Assembly (NCBI GenBank): GCA_001695595.3
Contig: MBPM02000091.1
Coordinates: 186,001 to 250,000 of the forward strand
DNA: 64,000 bases
From: Plasmopara viticola
Taxonomy: Eukaryota > Oomycota > Peronosporomycetes > Peronosporales > Peronosporaceae
Reading direction: 5' to 3'
This document shows, piece by piece, positions 36,058 to 45,724 of this stretch; positions within the stretch are counted from its first letter, which is position 1, and the number at the start of each line of letters is the position of its first letter. The notes beneath the pieces are model-generated. The model searched no databases and had not been told where the DNA came from. It saw only the letters and a program-made list of their open reading frames with translations. Position numbers and translations under genes: made by a program.

Positions 36058-36622
36058 GCGAATTGTCGTCACGATAGAGGTAATCGTCCGACAGGTAGCT
36101 TTGAAACAGCAGCGCAGGAGGTGTCAGGAACTCAACGTTAAATGCTCTTATACTAAAAACGTAGCCACGTTACGTGTAATTCATTAATCTTAAGTATTTT
36201 CATCGAGTGCGCATATTAATTATCGCTGATGTTTCCGATGGTCACTGGAGGTTGTTGTACTCGGACCGTGCCGGTCCTGAGTGATCAAGTCTCCGATATG
36301 CGTGCTGCCTGCCAACACACCCACTGAGAAGAGACCCGTGTGCTGTATTGTGGGGTCATCTCGTGTGACCTTTTTGAAGCGCCGAGCTCTGGTGAATAAA
36401 CCAATTCGCGCTATCTCAAACAGCTAGAAAAGTTTTCAACTGTAATGAGGATCAAGCAGCAATTACGCAATTGTGGAAGCACTTAAGCAAGCTGCAGCAG
36501 TACTGTGTTGCTATTGAGGCAGCTGGACAATGTGCCTAAATAGTACTATTTACCAGAGACGACGCAAAAAAGTTAACCCAAAATTATTCTTTGGTCTTAA
36601 AATATGGTAGTGATACTATAAA

Positions 36623-38275
36623 CTAGGTCTTGCCGTCATCCTCATCATTATCCGAGGCTAATTCTTTCGACTCTTTCGCAAGAATAGCATGTGAGGAAGA
36701 AGATTTTAGATTACCCGTGCTGCCGAAGTTCGCATTGGTCTCTAAACTGTTATACCCGACGATAGCAGAAGCTGTGTCTTGGTTCAATCTCTTAAAGTTG
36801 ACAATTTTTTGAAAAACAAATTCAAGAACGTGCTTGGCATCATTGTGCTCTGAATCAAGCCGCGGCAAAATGCCCAAGATGCTAGCACTCTCACGCACGT
36901 AGTATTCCAAATCGTTATCCGAGCACTTGTTGGTAAGCTGGGCAAGCCGTAACGATTCACTTGCAAAGTGTTCATCGAGATCAAACTGGTCAAGTGCTGG
37001 TGGGGGTGGCTCACGCAGAGCAGGAGGAAATACTGCTGATTTAAGTGGTGGCAGTGGGCATTCAAATTGGGGTGGAATAAGCGTAAGTGGCTCGTGCTTG
37101 ACGTTAAGATCACGATATAGATTCAAGGCTTCAGGGATGAGAGACGTGTCAAACTTAAAAAGCGAGTCGTCGAAAAGTCGTGTGAAATCCTTAGGAAGCT
37201 CTTCGCTTTCTTGCATACAGGATCGCAATCGATCACTAAGAGCTTGTGTGTCAGGTAAACGGACGTACTCATTTAAATCTGGATCTTCGGCATCCTGATG
37301 ATTTAAATTGACGCTCTTGTCTTTTAGTAGCCAGCGAAATACGATTTCTTGAAGCTTTGCATTTTCTTCTTTATCAATCCACTCGTCCACAAAACACTGC
37401 GCGGACCCTATCACGATAAGCCGCCCTGATTTCGATGCAGGTGCAGCCACACCACCTTCCTGCCATGCTGCTGCAACAGGTCTATTTACAGGATACGAAA
37501 TGAAACCCGACGACAACAAAGGAGCTGCTGGTTTCTTCACTGTTAGAGTTGCTCCATAGGGGTAGACGAACGATAATCCCTTTTGGTCCTTCTCGAGGGC
37601 CACACCCGGTCCTGTCACCTTTAAGTCTCGTCCTGACATCAGCATGTCTTTCCTACCGTATAACTCATTTACCTATTTAGCGCAATGGATAAATACAAAA
37701 TTAGTGCCTTTTGAACTTTTAAACAAATACTTGCCAAGGACAATGCGGTACCATGCGCGCCAATTCCCTATTTACGACGCCACTCGAAATGAGCACTTCC
37801 TTCGGATGGTGATACTTATGGTATACAGTCCGGATGACAGCGTCTGAATTGACAAAGATGCCAAAGCTATCATCAGAGTAGCACGAGTAGTGAGCTTAAG
37901 AATGTTTTACTGTCAATTACACTGCTCTCACTCTTTAAGCCAGCCATTGACATTCGTGTCGAATGTCTGCTCGCCGCCCTCGCCCAGCATGAGCAAAATG
38001 CTTCCGCCACTATTTAAGAAGTCCTTCATGGTAGCGAACTCCGTTGAGCTGAAGCGTTCGCGTAGACCAGCGAAAACTAATACACTAGCGTCCTTTATTC
38101 GGTCCCGAGATAGATCATCCTTATTGACATCCACACGGCATAGTGACTTCAGCTTGCGCGCCAGCTTTTTTAAGCCATTGGTTGGATAATAAAGCTCCTT
38201 CTTCGTTGCATCGAATAGTATGGTGGACGACTTGGCGGTACCTCCACTTTCTCGCGCGTCAACCTGGCGCTCCAT
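36623..38275 (-). CDS. IFT52: Intraflagellar transport protein 52, three exons
   Basis: Exons 38275-37932, 37866-37752 and 37672-36623 join to a 502-residue protein. Intron 1 is 65 bp (phase 2, GTGAGA...ATAG) and intron 2 79 bp (phase 0, GTACCG...ATAG). The N-terminal GIFT domain shows SVLVFAGLRERFSS, FLNSGGSILLMLGEGGE and then, from exon 2, the strongly conserved AVIRTVYHKYHHPKEVLISS and VVNREL. After exon 3 starts, SFVYPYGATLTV, SYPVNRPVAA and IGSAQCFVDEWIDKEEN continue the family order. The C-terminal half, which binds the other IFT-B core proteins, includes PPQFECPLPPL. It is slightly longer than metazoan IFT52 (about 440) owing to an acidic Ser/Asn-rich tail. IFT52 is a core IFT-B1 subunit required for flagellar assembly. 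Confidence 0.92.
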
Positions 38276-38424
38276 CCTTGCAGGACAGCAAGTGGATCTT
38301 TAAAGGTCGCCACCCATGAGCAAATTTACGGTGTGGTGTACGCAATGTGATGGAAATCTGATGTAAAAACTAAGAATCAGTCATTTCCCACCACTCAGAA
38401 TTATAGGAAAAGAAGGCTTGACTA
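38276..38424. promoter_or_regulatory. Shared 149-bp promoter between IFT52 and ERH
   Basis: The start codons of IFT52 (minus) and ERH (plus) are divergent and only 149 bp apart. This gap must hold both promoters and 5' leaders. I see no clear TATA box; a CAATGTGATGG stretch lies near 38342. Possible co-regulation is inference. Confidence 0.4.
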
Positions 38425-38815
38425 ATGGTACGAGGCTGCAAATATGGTATCTGGAACTTATAGTTTACAGTTGTTTGTATGTCTTATCGTTATCAAGGCG
38501 GAGTTTCGACAGGCCAAGCACACCATCATTTTAGTACAGTACACACGCGATCCAAACTCGCGCACTTACCTGGACTTTGAGTCTGTGAATGGTGGCATGG
38601 ATGGTGTGGTCAAAATGTACGAGGCCAAGCTAAAGCAGCTTAACCCGAACCTGAAGAATATTACATACGATATTCAGGATCTGTACACGTACATTGACTC
38701 GCTAACAGATCTAAGTGCGCTCGTGTTGGACCTTGAGACAAAGACGTATTTGCCCTGTGGCAAGGAGTGGATCAAGAAGAAGGTCTTTCAGGTGCTCAAG
38801 AATCAAGCTGGCTGA
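38425..38815 (+). CDS. ERH: Enhancer of rudimentary homolog
   Basis: The first coding exon contains only the start codon ATG (38425-38427); an 85-bp intron (GTACGA...CGACAG) follows and the rest is in 38513-38815, giving 101 residues. The protein matches ERH along its whole length: KHTIILVQYT, RTYLDFESVNGGMDGVVKMY, NITYDIQDLYTYIDSLTDLS and WIKKKVFQVL. Length agrees with the 100-104 residues of the family. An unspliced frame upstream (from 38444) would add an odd hydrophobic N terminus absent from ERH proteins, which supports the spliced start. ERH is a nuclear dimer that binds RNA-processing and methylation partners. Confidence 0.9.
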
Positions 38816-38913
38816 ATCATATATGCTGTATTTTGAAGTAAGACACAACGAACGTCGTAATTGTTTTAAATGGGACACTGCAAATATAAGAACTCGACCG
38901 ATTAAGACGTAAT

Positions 38914-39120
38914 TTAACTTGATGGTATGAGCTGGTGTCTCGACGCTTGGTACAGGTAAAAGAGTTGTACAATCACAAGAGCCGCGAGGACTATCTCCAA
39001 AAAAATAGTGTGGCCGTTGCGCATTGTCGTTGCAAGCACCGAGCCTACTACTGCTGTTACTAGCGCACAGAGCACTCCCACAGCCACTTCAAACGCAGCA
39101 GTGATCTCAGGATCGCTCAT
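38914..39120 (-). CDS. Small two-helix membrane protein
   Basis: A 68-residue intronless frame. An acidic start (MSDPEITAAFE) is followed by two hydrophobic helices, about residues 10-32 and 38-57, joined by a short TMRNGHT loop. There is no cleavable signal peptide. Its stop lies 98 bp from the ERH stop (tail to tail) and its start 114 bp from the Elongin C start (head to head), a position that suggests a true gene in this compact island. I do not recognise the family; ER subunits of this size exist in several complexes. Confidence 0.55.
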   Translation of the reverse strand: MSDPEITAAFEVAVGVLCALVTAVVGSVLATTMRNGHTIFLEIVLAALVIVQLFYLYQASRHQLIPSS

Positions 39121-39234
39121 TTATCAGATAGCTGCAGTCATTTTACCACGTTTATGAAACGCCCTTTTTAAATTAAGCTCTATGATTACTAAACTGTAAG
39201 CTACTTGGTAAAAAATTTTCTCAAGTCGAGGACT

Positions 39235-39729
39235 ATGGCGCAAGAGGGAAGCGATGCACCTTCGGTGCTCGATATGATCAAGCTTATTAGGTAAGGCGAA
39301 AGATAGAGTTTTTGTCTGCCCGCGGTCGAGCGCATTTGTCGCTATATCCGCCTAACTCCTTCTACTGCAGTGCTAATTAAAATAAGTGCTCTCTTACTAC
39401 CGCTCACAGCGCCGAGGGACACGAAATATACATTAGCAGAAAATGCGCTATGGTTTCCGGTACCATTCGGGCTATGCTGAGTGGTGCGCTTTTATATTGC
39501 ACACAACAACGAATTGACGTCTTACAAAAAACGTGGTGCAGGCCAATTCACGGAGAGTAAGGGCGAGATCACGTTTCCGGACATCAGTGCACCCATCTTG
39601 GAAAAAGTGTCGCAATACATGTATTACAAGACGCAATATTCGGATAGCACGTCGCGTTTGCCCGAGTTTGTGATTGAGCCTGAAATCGCCATGGAGTTGC
39701 TCATGGCCGCCAATTACCTCGACTGTTGA
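39235..39729 (+). CDS. ELOC: Elongin C, three exons
   Basis: Exons 39235-39290, 39410-39483 and 39542-39729 encode 105 residues; introns are 119 bp (GTAAGG...CACAG) and 58 bp (GTGCGC...GCAG). The BTB/SKP1 fold is complete: the start leads into ISAEGHEIYISRKCAMVSGT, then IRAMLSGQF, EITFPDISAPILEKVSQYMY and, at the end, the characteristic IAMELLMAANYLDC. Elongin C joins Elongin B and bridges SOCS-box or VHL-type receptors to cullin; it may also take part in the transcription factor SIII. Length fits the usual 112 residues. It is closely followed, 92 bp downstream, by the TMEM17-like gene. Confidence 0.93.
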
Positions 39730-39821
39730 GCATCTATACTTTAATAAAGTTTAGTGTTTATGTGTCTTTTGACAAAATGGCAGCTATTTTCTTTTCATAC
39801 AGACCCTTTAGATAAAATTAT

Positions 39822-40390
39822 ATGCTTCTCGCCAAACAGCGACGACGCGCACGGCTCGTGTTGCAGCAAACTATTTGCTTTGAAGCATGGTTTGGCTTTA
39901 TTTTTTACCCGCTGTCGTGTCTGCTCCTGCGAGACAAGGTGAAAATTAATATTGGCTCTGAGTCATTCCAAACTGACGACGACGATTGCTATAGCTTGTT
40001 GCGCTGCAGTATAATTCATCGTTATCTCGTGCCTTTCCTGTTATCTGCTTGATCGTGCTGATCCCAGCAGATATAGCACGATATTACTTGGGCACGCATG
40101 GCAACTTACGATCGCAAGTTTTCTCTCTTACAGTCTTTATGTTACTATCCGCGTGTCCGTTGCTTCCTGGACTTATCTACTTGAGCCTTTTTGCCGAACA
40201 CCGCATTTCATTTGATGTTGTAGGAGGGTTGTGCTTCGTGTTGCTGCTCGTTGCGGAGATAGTAGCTGGATTTGTCGTGCTACGCGGGCTTCTTAGACAA
40301 GAGTTAGCACGATTTCTCAAGATGCGCGAGTACAACGATACTCAAAGCAGTCAAGACAGCGACTACGAGCGCGCTCGATTTTTGAATTAA
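39822..40390 (+). CDS. TMEM17: TMEM17-like ciliary transition-zone membrane protein, two exons
   Basis: Exon 1 (39822-39938) and exon 2 (40010-40390) are joined by a 71-bp phase-0 intron (GTGAAA...CTGCAG), giving 165 residues. Four hydrophobic segments are present, in the family order. Exon 1 contains the first (WFGFIFYPLSCLLL); exon 2 opens with AFPVICLIVLIPADIARYYL, then GTHGNLRSQVFSL, a third segment, and LLLVAEIVAGFVVLRGLLRQ. The DIARYYLGTHGNL turn and the C-terminal helix ending FLKMREYND are those of TMEM17. TMEM17 belongs to the MKS module at the transition zone of cilia. An acceptor-dependent frame switch explains why unspliced frames look like two proteins. The N terminus could extend upstream through another exon. 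Confidence 0.75.
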
Positions 40391-43300
40391 TGCATTTTTT
40401 TATCGCCAAAAAAGTTATTGCAAGTGTTTTCTTGTTTGCATCTCAAAAGCGCTAAAGATCTAAAGAAACGTACAGAACAAGTAAGTACCCCCGTCACATA
40501 AACCCGAGCTTTCAACCTAAAAGCTGTCTTTTTGTTAAAAAGAAGCCTTATAAGAACTATCGGCATCGGTGGCTCATAGTAAACATAAATGAAATCGCAC
40601 GACAAAATCAATCTTAAGCTGCATAGACAAGTGGATAACAAGATGGCATATTTTCTTGCACGCCTCCCCTTTGTGCAAAGTGCTGTGTGACCCTGTCTCA
40701 CCTGGCATCACTTTGTAATCAACTCCGAGCCTAAGCGATTAAATTGCCCTTCTGAAACATCGTACAGGTTTCGGCATGGAGCTCACAACCTTTTCAAATC
40801 TATCGAATGCACGATATGCCTTGCTCGAGATCTCTGCTGCCCAAACACGTCACAGCATTGAAGCTTCTCTTACAGAGCTTATGCTCTAAGTAAGACAGCA
40901 CAAGCTCCTGTGACTATGGTGGTAGCTCCTGTGCTGAGTACAAGATGCTGAATCTTATTACACTTTTTGAATAAGAGGATCAAAATTATTTTAGTGGATA
41001 ATCGAGGTTGAAGTGGCCACTTAAGTGGCTATTTTTACAGCCGGTCAGGTGCTCAAGGTCCTTGTACATTCTTGTCCGGGACGTCAGTCTACGAAATTAG
41101 CACTTACTTGTGAAACTATCTCATTGAAGTGCTTCGCGTCCCGAAAAACATGTAAGGGGCTTTTTAAGAGGAATGTTCCTAACGGCAAATTTATAGTTTT
41201 TCCACCGCTCACGTCCAAGCAAGGTAAAATGATCTTTTTGGACATATTTATTATTTAAGAAAATGATGGTCCTCATTACTGAAGCGCCACTTGCCGAACA
41301 GTCAAGGTGATAGTGCTTGCCAATGGTGTGAGTGTAGATCCGCCCGATCACCAACATCAACAAGGTCAACTACCGGGCAAAATAGAAATGTCTATTGCAG
41401 GGGCGTGGCTGTTTAGCACCATGGAAATCAGCCCTTGGGAGATTGACAGCTGTCGAAGGAGAAACTTGCAGTGGTGGACTACTCAACCGTAACAATTGGT
41501 ATATATTTTCATGATATGTGGCCATAACCGATCAACTGCTCGATGTGCCAGCGGTTGTAAGAAGTAGATTAAGGTTTCACGAGCACAGTGTGTGTCACAT
41601 TGGTTGGTGATACTGCCATATTGTGTGATATAAGTCAAGCGACGTCTCGAACATCAATAAAGTGGCAGTGCTTAGTCGTGATAAACTAATTGAAAAGCAG
41701 TACATGATTAACTGACTACTGCTCAATGCATTGAGTAAAAAAAGTACGCCAACCGGCAATTGCTGGATAATTCCGCCGCCTAGTTGATTTCGATGAATAA
41801 GTCCACAATTACATTTCTGAAGTGATATTATTTGAAGCTCCTGAAGTCGGACACTAGCGATACGTGACTCTTATTGGTCTAAATATAGAGCGAATATTAT
41901 AGACCTGAAGTCACGCTTCCTCTCAGCAAATGACAATCGATACCCGACCGCATTTGTAGTCAATATACACACAGGGCAATCACGTAGCACAATACATTTA
42001 ACATCAAAGGTTCGAAGGCCTTAAATCAGGTAAAAATCGTGGTGTATTTCGCTCTGCTTGAGAATATAAGCTTCAAATGCCGATAAGCACCACTGTGAAG
42101 CTTTAAAGGTCAAACACAAAATTTGAGTTTTTGTCGAACGTCATTTAACGATATCAACTCATAGCCAATTTAAGGGAGTTCAGTCGGCTCAAAGATTAAT
42201 ATCTCGGGTTTGAGGCAAGTTTGAGGTGATGAGGACAGGCGAACTTAATTCTAATGTCGACAAATGTGTCTTAATGGAATCTGATACTTCTTCGGCTGCT
42301 TTGTAAACTAGCAGTGGGTTTCAAGCGGACCCCGAGGTAATGCTAGCCATCTCAGTTTGGCCTAGCCACGGTTAAAAAGATATCAAGGAACAAGTAAAGC
42401 TCAGCCAATTACTTGCACAATATTAGCTATGGCTTTATGGCTTTAGCTAAGCATTTGTTCAATCTAGCGAAAAGGAAATAGAGCTGTTCTGCATCCGGAT
42501 GCCTTGAATTGCATAACAAAAAGCTTTTGTCGGCGCCTGCTCTAGCTTTGCGATACAAAATAGGCCGATTTATGCTGCTTGCGATGCTCTCGACAATATG
42601 GATGGTAGCGCATTGCTTCAACTCGATAAGTACATTTGTAACAGATCATCTCGTTTCAATCTAAGTGTCTTATACGGAAGAAAAAACAATGAAACAACCT
42701 CGTTCCTGGCAAGAAGTTACTTGCCACAAAAAGCGCATTATTTTTTTATAGTGCATCTTCTGGGCATAGGCTCTATGTCTTCACCCTTGTAATTTTATGA
42801 TGCCAATTAAAACAGGCTAGAACCTACCGACGTGCTTCCGCTCTGGCAAGACTATCAGCTGGTGAAAATCAGCAGAGTTGAATGCCCTGTCACGAGAAAA
42901 TCTGCCCGATATAGCCCTCAGAACTCCAAAGGTAAGACGTATTATGCATCTAACACTTCATTGTGTGTTTTTCGCTCTTTGTAGTAAATATTCTTCAATT
43001 AAAATATAACAAGTATTTTCTACATATACGCATTGATCTGTGGTCATAAGATATTTTACTTCCTCTGTATCAACTCCGCAATACAAGTGCTGCCTACTAA
43101 TCGATGTTCGAAACATTACTTGTATTACACAATAGAGCAGCTAGTGCAACATTACCTGGGCTTTCGAAAGTTAGTGCAGCAACGCATAAAGCAAAAGCAC
43201 TATTTGTGCGCGAGAAAATGGGGTAATTTCTGCCAAAAACCTTTAAGTTGCCTCGTTTTGACCCGAATACTCCGACTTTTCGCTTTAAGTTCCGCACCAA

Positions 43301-43644
43301 CGTTGGTGTCTATGCAGCCTATACCGACCCCGTAGCTCGAGTAGTTAGATGACCGGGAGGTTCCAGGTTCCATACCCATAAATTCCGAATTAAGGCAGCC
43401 GGAGATAAGTCATTAAAGTGGACGAGCAATCGCCTTCGAGGGTGTGACTGCCTTATCAACTCGCGCTCAATCGGGTAATGAAAGTGCTGGGTGAGCTGGA
43501 CGCCCCACTGATCAAAAAAGCCCCATAGTGTATCAAGGAGTACGTAACCCGGTCCCACTATGGGTCAGATAGCTACTAGCATCCCGCGATAAAGACAGCT
43601 TAGTCCTTGCGCGTGGGTTCCGTTAATCTTAGTCTTTACGCAGC

Positions 43645-44172
43645 CTATACAACCTCGTCTACATCATAGTGCTTTCGACAATAGCAAGATTTAATTTGCC
43701 GAGTAGTCTTGCTATTTGTTCTTGAATGACAACGACTGGACTTGCGGATAGACACACCGTTTTGCTCAGAAACTATGCCCGTGTTGCCAGAAACCTCCGG
43801 CAAGTCAAAGACGAAATCGAACTTACAAACTTTCAGCAGCCTCTCGGTACTAAAAGGCTTCCTAGCCGACTTGTGACCAGTTATATGAAGTTTGGGTAGG
43901 TATGACAGACCCTCGTTCCTCGGGTACACCGAGTTAAAACAAATGTCAAACGTACTGCTTATCTCAGGCTTCAAATGACTGCCACTAGCTCTGTTACCGT
44001 AAATATTTGACAAATCAAGTATAGTGGACTTACAACAGTCCACAGGTGTTAGCAGGCTCTGAATAGGGGCCGACATGTGATCAAGTATTTGACCCACTAT
44101 GGTGACAGGGCCTGTAAGAACTGTCACCCATCTTTTATACCGATTTGCTGTTAAACCAAATTTGTTTGCCAA
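43645..44172 (-). CDS. Unrecognised 175-residue ORF
   Basis: This is the longest open frame in the 40.4-47.8 kb region. The start (MANKFGLTANRYKRWVTVL) is basic and mildly hydrophobic; the middle has PVDCCKSTILDLSNIYGN, and the C terminus is Ser/Lys/Arg-rich with clustered cysteines. There is no signal peptide, membrane segment or known motif. A remnant of a retroelement is possible since nearby frames run in the same direction, but no polyprotein signature is seen. It may also be chance. Confidence 0.25.
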   Translation of the reverse strand: MANKFGLTANRYKRWVTVLTGPVTIVGQILDHMSAPIQSLLTPVDCCKSTILDLSNIYGNRASGSHLKPEISSTFDICFNSVYPRNEGLSYLPKLHITGHKSARKPFSTERLLKVCKFDFVFDLPEVSGNTGIVSEQNGVSIRKSSRCHSRTNSKTTRQIKSCYCRKHYDVDEVV

Positions 44173-45382
44173 AGCGACCGCTTTTTAGAAAATCAAGTGC
44201 TTCCAGACTCTCCGTCTTCGTATTTTTGAAGCCCCACCTCGAGTTGGATCAATCCGATTCATATTATTTAGGAGATACTCCGTCTCGATGTGATGCAACT
44301 GCGATCGCTGTTAGCGGTGACCCACTTTACATTGACATCTTTGCCTGCGATAACTGATCGTACTAGAGTTTCCTTCTTGCAGGCAGATAGCGATCTATAA
44401 CTCGTATTGAATTTAAACACAGAAAGGGGTCAGCGACCTGAGATCACGCTTTTTCTAAGCAACTACCCCTTATCGAAATTCATCAAAGAATCTTCGCCAA
44501 ATTTAATCAAACTGTGGTATGAAAAAGCTTAAGGACTACGGTTGTTGTATCGCAAAGGGAGCTCCTACATTATGACTGTTTCTGACAAAAAAGTGGCTTT
44601 TAGGATGGTATTACACGAGGATCGGCTTAGTCTGGATACGAATATACGTCTTTAGTGGCCGTAAGATCACGAAAAGCAACGGAACAAGCTAGCGCAATTT
44701 TTTAAGCAAGCCAGTTCAAGATTACTGCATGTTTGAATGGCTGCGAAGCTTGATTACGATCATTTGCAAAGGATTTGGTGTGCTGAGAAAACTTGCCTGA
44801 TGTCTGTATACGAAGACAACAGCGCCCGTATCGCGCAACTAATTATCGGATAATCGACAACAAAACGTATTAAATTAAATTTTCGAGAGCAACAGCAAGC
44901 AACTAGAAAAAAGTGGCAATTAAAACAATTTAACAAAAAAGAACTTTATTAATCACACACGAAATAATCTTACGGCAGTGGAAAGGTGAAGTATTGTAAA
45001 GATGAGCTGTTTTACACTTCACTATATGCTTCAATGGCCTGGAGAGTTTATTTTTACTACAAATATGTACATAGATACTATAGGGAAGAGAGGGTCGCTG
45101 AGATAGAAAAGCATACGTCCTTTTGAAGAGATTGTAATGGGGAAATTGAACGTGTACAAACTGTATGCACAAGTGTCGGATATAAATATAAGCTTTGGTA
45201 GACGTCATAGAAATTCGCGCGTCGGAGCGCTCAATTGAGGCTTGAAGAAGCTGTCAAGCAACAAATGACCTTCGAAGGGCAACAATCATATATGCTAAAA
45301 AGTCAATAAGCAAAAAAGAGTTCTGGACGTACCGAGAATGATGTTTATGCTTGTTAGTTGCATTGCCACCGGGTTTTAGCGA

Positions 45383-45724
45383 TCAGCGAGTGCTTTTCAC
45401 GCGAACTACGCCACATGTAGTTATATGGTCTGCACCACACATAGGTTTCTCGTTGCCACGTTTGCATACTGCATCTCGCGCAGCTTTCCTATCATCACAA
45501 AATTCATCGCGTAAGAATTGAAAGTACTTGTACTTGTTCAAACGACGATAAAAATTGTTGATACGAGTAGGTCCTAAACGCAAATCTATTGAATATAGAA
45601 CGGGAGTTTGTTTAATGGGAAGGCAATTTTTGCAAGCTGTAAGCAAGAACTCACCAAGCTTACGTGCCAATAGTTTGAACGTTTTAACCTCTTTTCTTGG
45701 ACGCAGTAGCACAAGAAGGTTCAA
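45383..45724 (-). CDS. Unrecognised ORF with a Kazal-like C-terminal fragment
   Basis: A 113-residue frame without a signal peptide at its own Met. The C-terminal 31 residues contain CKRGNEKPMCGADHITTCG, similar to the C-x-PVCGSDG-x-TY-x-C core of Kazal protease-inhibitor domains, which oomycetes secrete as inhibitors. The Gly after Asp is His, the Tyr is missing and the later cysteines are absent, so a functional domain is unlikely. It may be a decayed fragment or coincidence. Confidence 0.2.
   Translation of the reverse strand: MNLLVLLRPRKEVKTFKLLARKLGEFLLTACKNCLPIKQTPVLYSIDLRLGPTRINNFYRRLNKYKYFQFLRDEFCDDRKAARDAVCKRGNEKPMCGADHITTCGVVRVKSTR

Noticed and set aside
37644..37847. Plus-strand ORF between IFT52 exons
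   Set aside because: It overlaps IFT52 exon 2 and its introns on the opposite strand; the minus-strand reading is conserved.
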